Origin: JBFGCT01 sp041581055 | Lineage (GTDB): Bacteria > Actinomycetota > Acidimicrobiia > Acidimicrobiales > Ilumatobacteraceae | Reading direction: 5' to 3' | NCBI GenBank assembly: GCA_041581055.1 | Contig: JBFGCT010000140.1 | Coordinates: forward strand, 1 to 10,865 | Length of the DNA stretch: 10,865 nt | Part shown: positions 1 through 6,426 of the stretch, one piece after another | Numbering within the stretch: position 1 is the first letter of the stretch | Layout of the letters: each line of letters opens with the position of its first letter | Position numbers and translations under genes: made by a program | Notes under the pieces: generated by a model | What the model saw: the letters and a program-made list of their open reading frames with translations, nothing else | Database searches by the model: none | Told to the model about the DNA's origin: nothing

Positions 1-137
1 CGGCGGTTTGTGTGACCGAAGATGTCGACCCCCGCGATGTTCGGTTACACAAATCGGGGGGAGGGGGGGTCGGCCGTCGGCGGTTTGTGTGACCGAAGAT
101 GTCGACCCCCGCGATGTTCGGTCACACAGATCTGGGG
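1..137. repeat. Two tandem copies of a 60-bp palindromic intergenic element
   Basis: Copy 1 spans 1-60 and copy 2 spans 78-137, with a period of 77 bp and 57 of 60 positions identical. Mismatches are at 46/123, 52/129 and 56/133. Each copy holds a 14-bp inverted repeat around a 19-nt loop: arms 7-20 and 40-53 in copy 1, 84-97 and 117-130 in copy 2. The left arm reads TTTGTGTGACCGAA. The one arm mismatch in each copy (14/46 and 85/129) gives a G-U pair when read as + strand RNA. The copies lie just past the 3' end of the HAD gene, so they could end or stabilise its transcript, but neither strand has a clear U-tract. They could equally be a protein-binding site or a dispersed repeat. Copy 1 may continue left of the window. 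Confidence 0.85.
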
Positions 138-151
138 ACGGGCGGCTGGGG

Positions 152-769
152 TCAGCGCAGTTCGAGGCCGAGCACGGCTTCCAGATCGGCGATCGCCTGG
201 TCGGCGCCGAGGACCTTGACGGTGGTCATCCCCATCGCCCTGGCCGGCTTGAGGTTGACGCCGAGGTCGTCGAGGAAGACGCACTCGTCGGGCGTCACGC
301 CGACCAGCTCGCACGCCAGCTCGTAGAACCTCGGCTCGGGCTTGCGGCAGCCGACCTTGCTCGATTCGACGACGTGCTCGAAGCGGGCCAGCACCGCGGC
401 CACGTCGGGCCGCTCCTCGCCGCCGACAACGTTGTTGGTGAGGCAGGCGGTGCGGTACCCGGCGGCGACGACGCGGTCGAGCGCGACGACCATCTCCGGG
501 CGCACCTCGCCGGACAGCAGCCCGAGCACGTCAGCGCCGGCGACCCGGTGTCCGAGCGCCTCGGACTCGGCCGCGAATCGGGCGTCGAACGCTTCGGGTG
601 TGATCTCGCTGCGCTCCAGCGACGCCCACGCGTTGTCGTGCGGATCGGTTGCGTTGACGGTGCGGATGAAGTCCGCCGGCAGCCCGTGCGCGTCCTCATA
701 TCGGTTGAACGCCTCGAACGGGCTGGAGAGGATCACGCCGCCGAAGTCCCAGAGCACCGCTCGGATCAT
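152..769 (-). CDS. HAD superfamily hydrolase, subfamily IA (epoxide hydrolase N-terminal-like phosphatase)
   Basis: A 205-residue haloacid dehalogenase-fold protein, probably a cytosolic phosphatase acting on a small phosphorylated metabolite that cannot be named from sequence. Motif I is DFGGV with nucleophile Asp8. Motif II is LTNN with Thr111. The motif III lysine is Lys143 in RKPEP. Motif IV is LDD at 166-168. The helical cap lies between about residues 15 and 95, as in subfamily IA. Position +2 of motif I, the usual acid/base Asp, is Gly10. DFGGV-type motifs are common in the HAD-IA branch related to the N-terminal phosphatase domain of soluble epoxide hydrolase, so Gly10 may be normal for this branch. 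The ATG start directly precedes IRAVLWDFGG, leaving no room for an N-terminal extension. It is transcribed divergently from the NYN nuclease gene. Confidence 0.88.
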   Translation of the reverse strand: MIRAVLWDFGGVILSSPFEAFNRYEDAHGLPADFIRTVNATDPHDNAWASLERSEITPEAFDARFAAESEALGHRVAGADVLGLLSGEVRPEMVVALDRVVAAGYRTACLTNNVVGGEERPDVAAVLARFEHVVESSKVGCRKPEPRFYELACELVGVTPDECVFLDDLGVNLKPARAMGMTTVKVLGADQAIADLEAVLGLELR

Positions 770-777
770 CGGCGCCG

Positions 778-783
778 AGCCTA
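778..783 (-). promoter_or_regulatory. Putative -10 element of the HAD gene (leaderless)
   Basis: Reading on the minus strand, TAGGCT fits the actinobacterial TANNNT -10 pattern and ends 8 nt before the ATG at 769. Transcription would then begin at or next to the start codon. No Shine-Dalgarno sequence precedes the ATG, which agrees with a leaderless mRNA. No convincing -35 is seen. Confidence 0.4.
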
Positions 784-787
784 CGAT
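782..787 (+). promoter_or_regulatory. Putative -10 element of the NYN nuclease-xth operon
   Basis: TACGAT fits TANNNT. It would place the transcription start near 794, giving a leader of about 30 nt that contains a purine-rich ribosome binding site (AGGAAGAAGA, 811-820) before the ATG at 826. It overlaps the putative -10 of the divergent HAD gene by two bases. Confidence 0.35.
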
Positions 788-825
788 GTCATCGTGTTTC
801 CGCCCCGATCAGGAAGAAGACGTTG

Positions 826-2280
826 ATGTCACCGAAGTCCGGACCCGCCCATGTTGTCGTCGATGGGTCCAATATCGCCACCGAGGGAAGGTCCCTCCCG
901 AGCCTTGCCCAGCTCAGCGAAGCGGTCGCCAGCTTCATGGACGAGCATCCGAACGCGGCGATCACCGTCGTCGTCGATGCCACGTTCGGCCACCGCATCG
1001 ACAAGAAGGAGGCGAAGGAGTTCGAGGAGGGGATCTCGAACAACGAGCTCGTCGCACCCCCCGCGGGCGCCGTCGGGCGCGGCGACGCGTTCGTTCTCGG
1101 CATCGCCGACAAGGCGAACGCCACCGTGCTGTCCAACGACTCGTTCCAGGAGTTCCACGGCACGTACGAGTGGCTGTTCGACGAGGGGCGGCTGATCGGC
1201 GGCAAGCCGGTGCCCCACGTCGGCTGGGTGTGGGTCGACCGAATCCCGGTGCGCGGGCCGGTCAGCCGCAAGGCCACACGCGGCTCGAGCAGCTCGGCGC
1301 GGACCGGCGCGTCCCCGCGCAGCCGGTCGCAGTCGGGCTCCAAGCCCGCCGGGCGGCGCTCGTCGAAGGCGGCCAGCGAACCGATGCCGGTGCCGTCCGC
1401 GCCGCCGCCCCGCGCCACTGCCAAGGCCGAGCCGGCGCAACGTCCCGAGCCGGCCGCCCGCCGCGCCCCGAAGGCGCAGGAGTCCGTGAACGAGCTCCTG
1501 CCGTTTCTCGAGTTCGTCGAGCACCATCCGGTCGGGACCAGCGTCAACGGCACCGTCGACGCCTACTCGTCGCACGGAGCGTACATCACGATCGGCGACC
1601 AAGGCGTCCGCGGCTACGTGCCGCTCCGGCTGATGGGGGATCCGCCCCCGCGCAGCGCGAAGAAGGTGATGAAGCTCGGGGAATCGGTCACCGTCGTCGT
1701 CGCCTCCTTCGCGCCGGCCCGCCGCAGCATCGACTGCGCGCTCCCCGACATGGCCAGGTCGTTGCCCTCCGACTCCGGGGCGTCGTCGGAGGACCCGGCG
1801 AGGAAGCCGGCGCGCAAGAGGTCCGCGGCCAAGAAGTCTGCCGCCAAGGGGTTGGCGACGAAGAAGACCGCGGACGCGACGACCGCGGCCACCGAGCCGG
1901 CAGCCAAGAAGCCCCCGGCGAAGAAGACCGCGGCGAAGAAGCCCCCGGCGAAGAAGCCCCCGGCGAAGAAGACCGCGGCGAAGAAGACGGCGGCGAAGAA
2001 GCCCCCGGCGAAGAAGACCGCGGCCAAGAAGACCGCGGCGAAGAAGGCGGCGGCGAAGAAGACCCCGGCGAAGAAGACCGCGGCGAAGAAGACCGCGGCC
2101 AGGAAGTCGACGGCGACGGGCCGATCCGCGGCGACGAACGCCCCATCGAGGAGATCGCCGGCGAAGGCGGCCACCGAGCAGTCGGGTGGTCCGCCGGCGA
2201 AGAGGCGCTCCGGCGCCGGGCGGGCGGCGAAGACGGCCGCGCCCGGCACGCCGTCGGCGACGTCCGACCCGGAGGGCTGA
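826..2280 (+). CDS. NYN/regnase (Zc3h12a)-like nuclease fused to an S1 domain and a histone H1-like Lys/Ala/Pro tail
   Basis: A 484-residue, three-part cytosolic protein, probably an RNA-binding ribonuclease. Residues 8-145 resemble the PIN-like NYN domain of Zc3h12a/regnase: VVVDGSN with Asp13 and Asn16, Asp51 in VVVDAT, GRGDAFVL with Asp87, and LSND with Asp105. The Asp pair of animal regnases appears as Gly86-Asp87. Residues 146-220 are a Ser/Arg/Pro/Ala linker. Residues 236-308 look like an S1 RNA-binding domain (GTVDAYSSHGAYITIG, then GYVPLRLM). Residues 328-430 are a basic tail of AKKPP/AKKTA repeats like those of mycobacterial HupB and histone H1. The ATG at 826 is preferred over the adjacent TTG at 823 because it follows AGGAAGAAGA at a suitable distance. 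Its stop codon directly abuts the xth start. Domain assignments are good; catalytic activity and target are inferred. Confidence 0.82.
   Translation: MSPKSGPAHVVVDGSNIATEGRSLPSLAQLSEAVASFMDEHPNAAITVVVDATFGHRIDKKEAKEFEEGISNNELVAPPAGAVGRGDAFVLGIADKANATVLSNDSFQEFHGTYEWLFDEGRLIGGKPVPHVGWVWVDRIPVRGPVSRKATRGSSSSARTGASPRSRSQSGSKPAGRRSSKAASEPMPVPSAPPPRATAKAEPAQRPEPAARRAPKAQESVNELLPFLEFVEHHPVGTSVNGTVDAYSSHGAYITIGDQGVRGYVPLRLMGDPPPRSAKKVMKLGESVTVVVASFAPARRSIDCALPDMARSLPSDSGASSEDPARKPARKRSAAKKSAAKGLATKKTADATTAATEPAAKKPPAKKTAAKKPPAKKPPAKKTAAKKTAAKKPPAKKTAAKKTAAKKAAAKKTPAKKTAAKKTAARKSTATGRSAATNAPSRRSPAKAATEQSGGPPAKRRSGAGRAAKTAAPGTPSATSDPEG
1906..2115 (+). repeat. 15-bp coding tandem repeat, 14 units (Lys-Lys-X-X-Ala tail)
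   Basis: Fourteen contiguous 15-bp units, each starting AAGAAG (the last AGGAAG) and mostly following AAGAAGNCCNCGGCG. They encode KKPPA, KKTAA, KKAAA or KKTPA, and finally RKSTA. Several unit types are identical at DNA level, for example AAGAAGCCCCCGGCG at 1906, 1936, 1951 and 1996. The array therefore grew by duplication rather than by selection for amino acids alone. It lies in frame within the nuclease gene and is expected to vary in length between strains. Confidence 0.9.
2271..2275 (+). promoter_or_regulatory. Ribosome binding site of xth, inside the preceding gene
   Basis: GGAGG lies in the last codons of the nuclease gene, 5 nt before the ATG at 2281. The upstream stop codon abuts that ATG, so the two genes are very likely translationally coupled. 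Confidence 0.7.
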
Positions 2281-3054
2281 ATGCGCGTCGCGACCTGGAA
2301 CGTCAACTCGCTGCGCGCCCGTCTCGAGCGCGTCGAGGGATGGCTGGCCGAGGTGCGGCCGGACGTCGCCCTGCTCCAGGAGACCAAGCTGGCCGACGCC
2401 GCGTTCCCCGCGCTGGCGTTCGAGGCGTTGGGCTACACATGCGCCCACTACGGACAGGGCCAGTGGAACGGGGTCGCCATCCTGTCGCGGGTCGGGATCG
2501 ACGACGTCGTGACCAACTTCGCTGGCGAGGGCGATCCCGACCCCGACGCCCGGATCGTCACGGCGACGTGCGGCGGCATCCGGTTCAGCAGCGTCTACGT
2601 GCCGAACGGCCGGGCGCTCGACGACGACCACTACCAGTACAAGCTGTGGTGGCTCGGCCGGCTGGTCGAGCACCTGACCGCCGACACCTCCCCCGATCGG
2701 CCGGTGCTGGTCGGCGGCGACTTCAACATCGCCCCCGACGACCGCGATGTCTACGACCCGGCGAAGTTCGTCGGTGCGACACATGTCAGCGCCGCTGAGC
2801 GCGAGCGCCTCGCCGAGATCGAGGCGTGGGGGCTGGTCGACGTTTTCCGCCGGCACCACGACGGCGACCGGATGTACTCCTGGTGGGACTACCGGGCCGG
2901 CGATTTCCACCAGGGGCGCGGCATGCGGATCGACCTCCTGCTCGCCTCGGCGGAGGCGGCCGGCCGCAGCACCTGGGCGGCGATCGACCGCAACGCCCGC
3001 AAGGGCAAGCAGCCGAGCGACCACGCACCGGTGCTCGTCGACCTCGCCGACTGA
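2281..3054 (+). CDS. xth: Exodeoxyribonuclease III (AP endonuclease, ExoIII/APE1 family)
   Basis: A 257-residue protein of the usual length for Xth. It cleaves DNA at abasic sites and removes 3'-blocking groups and 3' nucleotides during base excision repair in the cytoplasm. The endonuclease/exonuclease/phosphatase fold motifs are all visible: WNVNS with Asn7, QETK with metal-binding Glu34, YVPNG with Tyr106, GGDFNIAP with Asp147 and Asn149, RIDLLL with Asp218, and PSDHAPV with Asp247 and His248. The ATG start is fixed by MRVATWNVN, the normal N-terminus, and by GGAGG 5 nt upstream. It shares an operon with the NYN-S1 nuclease, with no gap between the two. Its 3' end faces the UvrD2-like helicase gene across 10 bp. 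Confidence 0.96.
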   Translation: MRVATWNVNSLRARLERVEGWLAEVRPDVALLQETKLADAAFPALAFEALGYTCAHYGQGQWNGVAILSRVGIDDVVTNFAGEGDPDPDARIVTATCGGIRFSSVYVPNGRALDDDHYQYKLWWLGRLVEHLTADTSPDRPVLVGGDFNIAPDDRDVYDPAKFVGATHVSAAERERLAEIEAWGLVDVFRRHHDGDRMYSWWDYRAGDFHQGRGMRIDLLLASAEAAGRSTWAAIDRNARKGKQPSDHAPVLVDLAD

Positions 3055-3064
3055 ACGACCGAGG

Positions 3065-4975
3065 TCAGCCCGCCCGGTCGGCGGCGCCGCCGCCCGCGAT
3101 CAGCGGCAGCAGTTCGGGCGCGAGACGAGCGGCGGTGATCGGGCCCAGCGAGGTCGCCGCCTCGAGTTGCTCGGTCGAGGCCGGCCGCTCGCGGGCGATC
3201 GAGGCGAGATCGCGATCCGAGCAGACTTGCGCCGGCAGCACGCTGGCCCGCCGCGCCGCGCGGTCGCGCCACTCGTGCAAGGCGGCGACGAGCGGATCGG
3301 GCCGGCCGCGGCCGCGCAGCGACGGCGGGGGAGGCTCGGGCACGGGCGCGGCGAGGTCGAGCCCGACGATCAGCGGGCTTTCCTTGCGGGCGTACCCGCG
3401 GCGGCGGCCGGCCGAGGAGAGCACCAGGCGGTCGGTCGCCCGCGTCATCGCGACGTAGAGCAGGCGCGCCTCCTCGGCCCGCTGGGCGGCCGTGGTCGCC
3501 GAACGGTGCGGGACGAGGCTCGTCTCGACGCCCGACACGACGACCAGGTACCACTCGCGCCCCTTGGACGCGTGGAAGGTGAGCAGTTCGACGCCGCCGT
3601 CGACGCGGTCGTCGAACGGGTTGTTGACGGCGACCCAGGCCCGGAATCCGGCCCCGTCCCCGCGCGGCGTCTCGCGCAGGAACTCGAGCGCGGCGGCGGC
3701 GACGCGCCGCATGGCCTCGGTGTCGTCGTCGTCGGCCTCCGGAGCGCCGTCGACCCGTTCGAGCGTGTCGTGCGCCCAGCCGCGCAATCGCGACGGCGAG
3801 CCGTGCTCGGCGGCCAGCCGGGTCGCTGAGCGCAGGGGCGATCCGGGGGCGTTCAGCGAGCGGCGGACGTCGATCCCGTGCGCGGCGAAGGCCTCCTCGA
3901 ACGCCCGCAGTTGGACGTGGGTCCTGGCGAGCACCGCGACCTCACCCGAGCGCAGCAGGTTCGGGTCCGAGTCGCGGACGAGCCGGGCGACGCGCGCCGC
4001 CTCGTCGGCCTCGTCGTCGGCCGCGATCCGCACGACCTGGGGGCCGTCCGGGCGATGCGAGACCAGCCCGGCCGGTTGGGCGGCCGCCTCCAGCACGTGG
4101 ACGCCGGCCCGCACGATCTGCGGCGAGCTGCGGTGGTTGACGGGAAGCCGGACGATCTCCACGCCGGGGAACCGCCGCTCGACGTCGATCAGCAGCGACG
4201 GGTCGGCCCCGTTGAAGCCGTAGATCGCCTGGGACGGGTCGCCGACGAGGAACAGGTCATCGCGCCCCGCCCGCAGGAGGTCGACGAGTTGGTGCTGGAG
4301 CGGGTTGAGATCCTGCGCCTCGTCGACCAGGAGGTGGCGGAATCGCCAGCGTGTGGCCGCCGCGAAGTCGGCGTCGCGGCGGAGGTCGCGGATCGTGTGG
4401 CTCAAGACGTCGTCGAAGTCGATCACCCCCCGCCGGCGCTTGAGCTGGACGAAGTCGGCGTAGACGGCCTCGGCTCGCTCGACGCCCATCGGCGGCCGCC
4501 GGCCGGCACGGCGGGCGACCGCGGCGTAGTCGCCGGCCGGGATGCCGCGGGCGGTCGCCCAACCGATCTCCGCGACCAGCGCGTCGACCTTGCGGCGGTC
4601 GCCCGCGCCGAGCACGTCGCCGACGAGCCGGCGGCGGTCCTCGACGACGGCGAGCGGGCTGGCGCCGGTGTCCTCCCAACGCTGCTTGAGCACGCCGAGC
4701 ATGACCGAGTGGAAGGTCCCGGCCTCTACCCGCTCGCGTAGCCCGAGGCGACGCAGCCGGCGTCGCAGCTCGCCGGCCGACTCGCGGGTGAACGTCAGCG
4801 CCAGGGTGTGGCGGGCGTCGGCCCGGCCGGTGGCGACTCGGTGGGCGATGCGCCGGGTCAGCACGCGCGTCTTGCCGGCCCCGGCCCCGGCGATCACGGC
4901 GACGAGCAGGGATTCCGCGGTGACGGCGGCGCGCTGGTCCGGATCGAGGTCGGCGATCAGGGCCTCGGCGTCCAC
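3065..4975 (-). CDS. UvrD2-like superfamily 1A DNA helicase with C-terminal HRDC domain
   Basis: A 636-residue ATP-dependent 3'-5' helicase of the UvrD/Rep/PcrA group, expected to act in DNA repair or replication. Helicase motifs occur in order: Q motif LDPDQ (10-14), Walker A AGAGAGKT (29-36), Ia LTFT (60-63), Walker B LLVDEAQD (215-222), III LVGDPSQAIYGF (243-254), IV VNHRSSP (279-285), V LLTFHASKG (464-472) and VI LLYVAMTRATDRL (505-517). Residues about 560-628 form an HRDC domain (HEWRDRAARR, then DLASIARERPAS, then LGPITAARL), the layout of actinobacterial UvrD2. The family reference, mycobacterial UvrD2, has a tetracysteine element between core and HRDC; here the linker (518-560) has no Cys, and the whole protein has only Cys585. 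The start is GTG at 4975, with a -10-like hexamer 6 nt upstream and no ribosome binding site. Confidence 0.93.
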   Translation of the reverse strand: MDAEALIADLDPDQRAAVTAESLLVAVIAGAGAGKTRVLTRRIAHRVATGRADARHTLALTFTRESAGELRRRLRRLGLRERVEAGTFHSVMLGVLKQRWEDTGASPLAVVEDRRRLVGDVLGAGDRRKVDALVAEIGWATARGIPAGDYAAVARRAGRRPPMGVERAEAVYADFVQLKRRRGVIDFDDVLSHTIRDLRRDADFAAATRWRFRHLLVDEAQDLNPLQHQLVDLLRAGRDDLFLVGDPSQAIYGFNGADPSLLIDVERRFPGVEIVRLPVNHRSSPQIVRAGVHVLEAAAQPAGLVSHRPDGPQVVRIAADDEADEAARVARLVRDSDPNLLRSGEVAVLARTHVQLRAFEEAFAAHGIDVRRSLNAPGSPLRSATRLAAEHGSPSRLRGWAHDTLERVDGAPEADDDDTEAMRRVAAAALEFLRETPRGDGAGFRAWVAVNNPFDDRVDGGVELLTFHASKGREWYLVVVSGVETSLVPHRSATTAAQRAEEARLLYVAMTRATDRLVLSSAGRRRGYARKESPLIVGLDLAAPVPEPPPPSLRGRGRPDPLVAALHEWRDRAARRASVLPAQVCSDRDLASIARERPASTEQLEAATSLGPITAARLAPELLPLIAGGGAADRAG

Positions 4976-4981
4976 GAGCCA

Positions 4982-4987
4982 ACCATA
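4982..4987 (-). promoter_or_regulatory. Putative -10 element of the UvrD2-like gene (leaderless)
   Basis: TATGGT on the minus strand ends 6 nt before the GTG start, so the transcript would begin at the G of the start codon. There is no Shine-Dalgarno sequence. Spacing and hexamer fit the actinobacterial leaderless pattern; no clear -35 is seen. Confidence 0.45.
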
Positions 4988-5044
4988 CGGCGAACCGTGC
5001 CCCGCCGGTTCGCCGAGCCGTGGTGTCGATCGGGGTGGACGGGC

Positions 5045-5050
5045 TAAGTT
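5045..5050 (+). promoter_or_regulatory. Putative -10 element of the PH-SHOCT gene (leaderless)
   Basis: TAAGTT ends 8 nt before the ATG at 5059, with only CTGTCCCC between. No ribosome binding site is present. This supports the ATG at 5059, rather than the in-frame GTG at 5020, as the true start, because the GTG lies upstream of this hexamer. Confidence 0.45.
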
Positions 5051-5058
5051 CTGTCCCC

Positions 5059-5676
5059 ATGCCGTTCCCGAAGAAGCTGCTCAACGACTCCGAGGCGGTC
5101 GTCGCCGACCTCCACCCGCACTGGGTGCACTTCCTGACCCCGGCGTTCGCGCTCGTCGGCTCGATCGCGATCGGGATCGCCACGCTCTTCACCAAGGCGA
5201 ACGAACAGCCGGGGACCGGGCTTCGCTGGCTGTCGATCGCGCTCATCCTCGGCTCGGCGATCTGGTTGCTCAGCCGGTTCATCTCGTGGGTCAGCACGAA
5301 CTTCGTCGTCACCGACCAACGGGTGATCTTCCGCAGCGGCGTCTTCGCCAAGCGGGGCATCGAGATCCCGCTCGACCGCGTCAACACGGTCCACTTCAAC
5401 CAGAGCGCCCTGGAGCGGATGGTCGGGGCCGGCGATCTGCTGATCGAATCGGCGGGGGAAGAGGGCCAGCAGCGGTTCACCGACGTGCGCAACCCCGACA
5501 GGGTGCAGCAGCTGATCCACCAGCAGGGCGAGCTGCGCGAGGAACGCCGCTACGGCGGCGCGCAGCACTCGGTGGCCGACGTGGCGTCGCAGCTGGAGAA
5601 GCTCGAGGGGATGCTCGAGCGCGGCACGCTGACCCAAGAGGAGTTCGACGCGCAGAAGCGCAAGCTGCTCAGCTGA
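5059..5676 (+). CDS. Two-TM bacterial PH-domain protein with C-terminal SHOCT motif
   Basis: A 205-residue membrane protein of the YdbS-like bacterial PH family. Two hydrophobic segments, about residues 25-45 and 56-78, are followed by a PH-like domain at about 80-155 (NFVVTDQRVIFRSG, then IPLDRVNTVHFNQSALERM). A short C-terminal SHOCT motif sits at about 174-204 (QLEKLEGMLERGTLTQEEFDAQK). SHOCT motifs are small helical oligomerisation-type modules often found at the ends of bacterial membrane proteins. The biochemical function of this family is unknown. The start is ATG 5059, which yields a short cytosolic N-terminus before TM1. The gene is divergent from the helicase and is followed after 18 bp by the BtuF-like gene, probably in one transcript. 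Confidence 0.88.
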   Translation: MPFPKKLLNDSEAVVADLHPHWVHFLTPAFALVGSIAIGIATLFTKANEQPGTGLRWLSIALILGSAIWLLSRFISWVSTNFVVTDQRVIFRSGVFAKRGIEIPLDRVNTVHFNQSALERMVGAGDLLIESAGEEGQQRFTDVRNPDRVQQLIHQQGELREERRYGGAQHSVADVASQLEKLEGMLERGTLTQEEFDAQKRKLLS

Positions 5677-5694
5677 CCGGGGACGGCTGGAGCG

Positions 5695-6426
5695 GTGCGC
5701 GTCGTCAGCCTCGTTCCGTCGAGCACGGAGACACTGCTCGCCCTCGACGCCGACGTGGTGGCCTGCACGCGGTTCTGCGAGCAGCCCGAGATCCGGCAGG
5801 TCGGGGGGACCAAGAACCCCGATATCGCGGCGATCGTCGCGCTGCGCCCCGACCTGGTCGTGCTCGACCGGCAGGAGAACCGGATCGAGGACGCCGACGA
5901 TCTCGCCGCCGCCGGGCTCGACGTGTTCGTCTCCGACGTGCGGACTGTCGAGCAGTCGCTCGCCGTCGTCGGCCAGCTCGCTCGCCGAGTCGGAGCGACG
6001 GCACCGCACATCGCGATCCCCGTCGCCGACGCCCAGCCGTCGGTCACCGCGTTCGTCCCGATCTGGCGGCGGCCGTGGATGTCGATCGGCGGCGACACCT
6101 ACGGCGCTTCGATCCTCGCCCGGGTCGGGTGTCGCCTGGTCACCGCCGACGCCGATTCCCACTATCCACTGGTCGACCTCGACGCGGTCGCCGCCGCGCA
6201 GCCCGACGCCGTCCTCGCGCCGAGCGAGCCGTACGACTTCTCGGCCGCCCACCTCGACGAGTTGCGGCGGGCGATCCCGGGGGCGCTCGTCGAGCGCGTC
6301 GACGGTCGGGACCTGTTCTGGTGGGGGACCCGGACGCCGGCGGCGATCGCCAACCTCGCCGGCGCGATCGCCCGGCTGGCCGCCGTGCGGGGCCGCGCCG
6401 GCTCAGAGGACGCGGGCGCCGGCTGA
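5695..6426 (+). CDS. Helical-backbone metal receptor, BtuF/cobalamin-binding-like protein without signal peptide
   Basis: A 243-residue protein with the fold of class III substrate-binding proteins, which bind cobalamin, haem or siderophores. Recognisable family segments are MRVVSLVPSSTETLLAL at the N-terminus, CTRFCEQP (24-31), VGGTKNPDIAAIVALRPDLV (36-55), WRRPWMSIGGDTY (124-136) and LFWWGTRTP (207-215). Secreted relatives carry a signal peptide or lipobox; this protein begins directly with the first beta strand, and no hydrophobic leader or upstream in-frame start is seen. It is therefore likely cytosolic, and no ABC permease or ATPase gene is nearby. The start is GTG at 5695, 18 bp after the PH-SHOCT gene, with GGGGA about 11 nt upstream as a weak ribosome binding site. 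The last 24 bp overlap the convergent kinase gene. The ligand is unknown. Confidence 0.85.
   Translation: MRVVSLVPSSTETLLALDADVVACTRFCEQPEIRQVGGTKNPDIAAIVALRPDLVVLDRQENRIEDADDLAAAGLDVFVSDVRTVEQSLAVVGQLARRVGATAPHIAIPVADAQPSVTAFVPIWRRPWMSIGGDTYGASILARVGCRLVTADADSHYPLVDLDAVAAAQPDAVLAPSEPYDFSAAHLDELRRAIPGALVERVDGRDLFWWGTRTPAAIANLAGAIARLAAVRGRAGSEDAGAG

Noticed and set aside
1..137. CRISPR array
   Set aside because: There are only two units with a 17-bp G-rich gap, long internal palindromes and no cas genes. The spacing and unit length do not fit a repeat-spacer array.
1861..2280. Separate histone H1-like or HupB gene
   Set aside because: The Lys-rich tract is in frame with the nuclease and S1 domains, without a start codon and ribosome binding site of its own, and has no HU domain.
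342..2798. 818-residue open frame on the + strand
   Set aside because: It runs through the antisense of the HAD gene and out of frame through the nuclease and xth genes. Its translation is Arg/Gly/Glu-rich low-complexity sequence typical of a high-GC shadow frame.
829..3024. 731-residue open frame on the - strand opposite the nuclease-xth operon
   Set aside because: It is antisense to two genes with clear catalytic motifs. The long Arg/Leu/Gly repeat is just the complement of the Lys/Ala/Pro repeat.
3055..3064. Bidirectional terminator between xth and the helicase gene
   Set aside because: Only 10 bp separate the stop codons, and no stable stem followed by a U-tract can be seen there.
5020..5058. 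Upstream GTG start of the PH-SHOCT protein
   Set aside because: The extra 13 residues add nothing recognisable, and the putative -10 hexamer lies inside this extension. ATG 5059 fits better.
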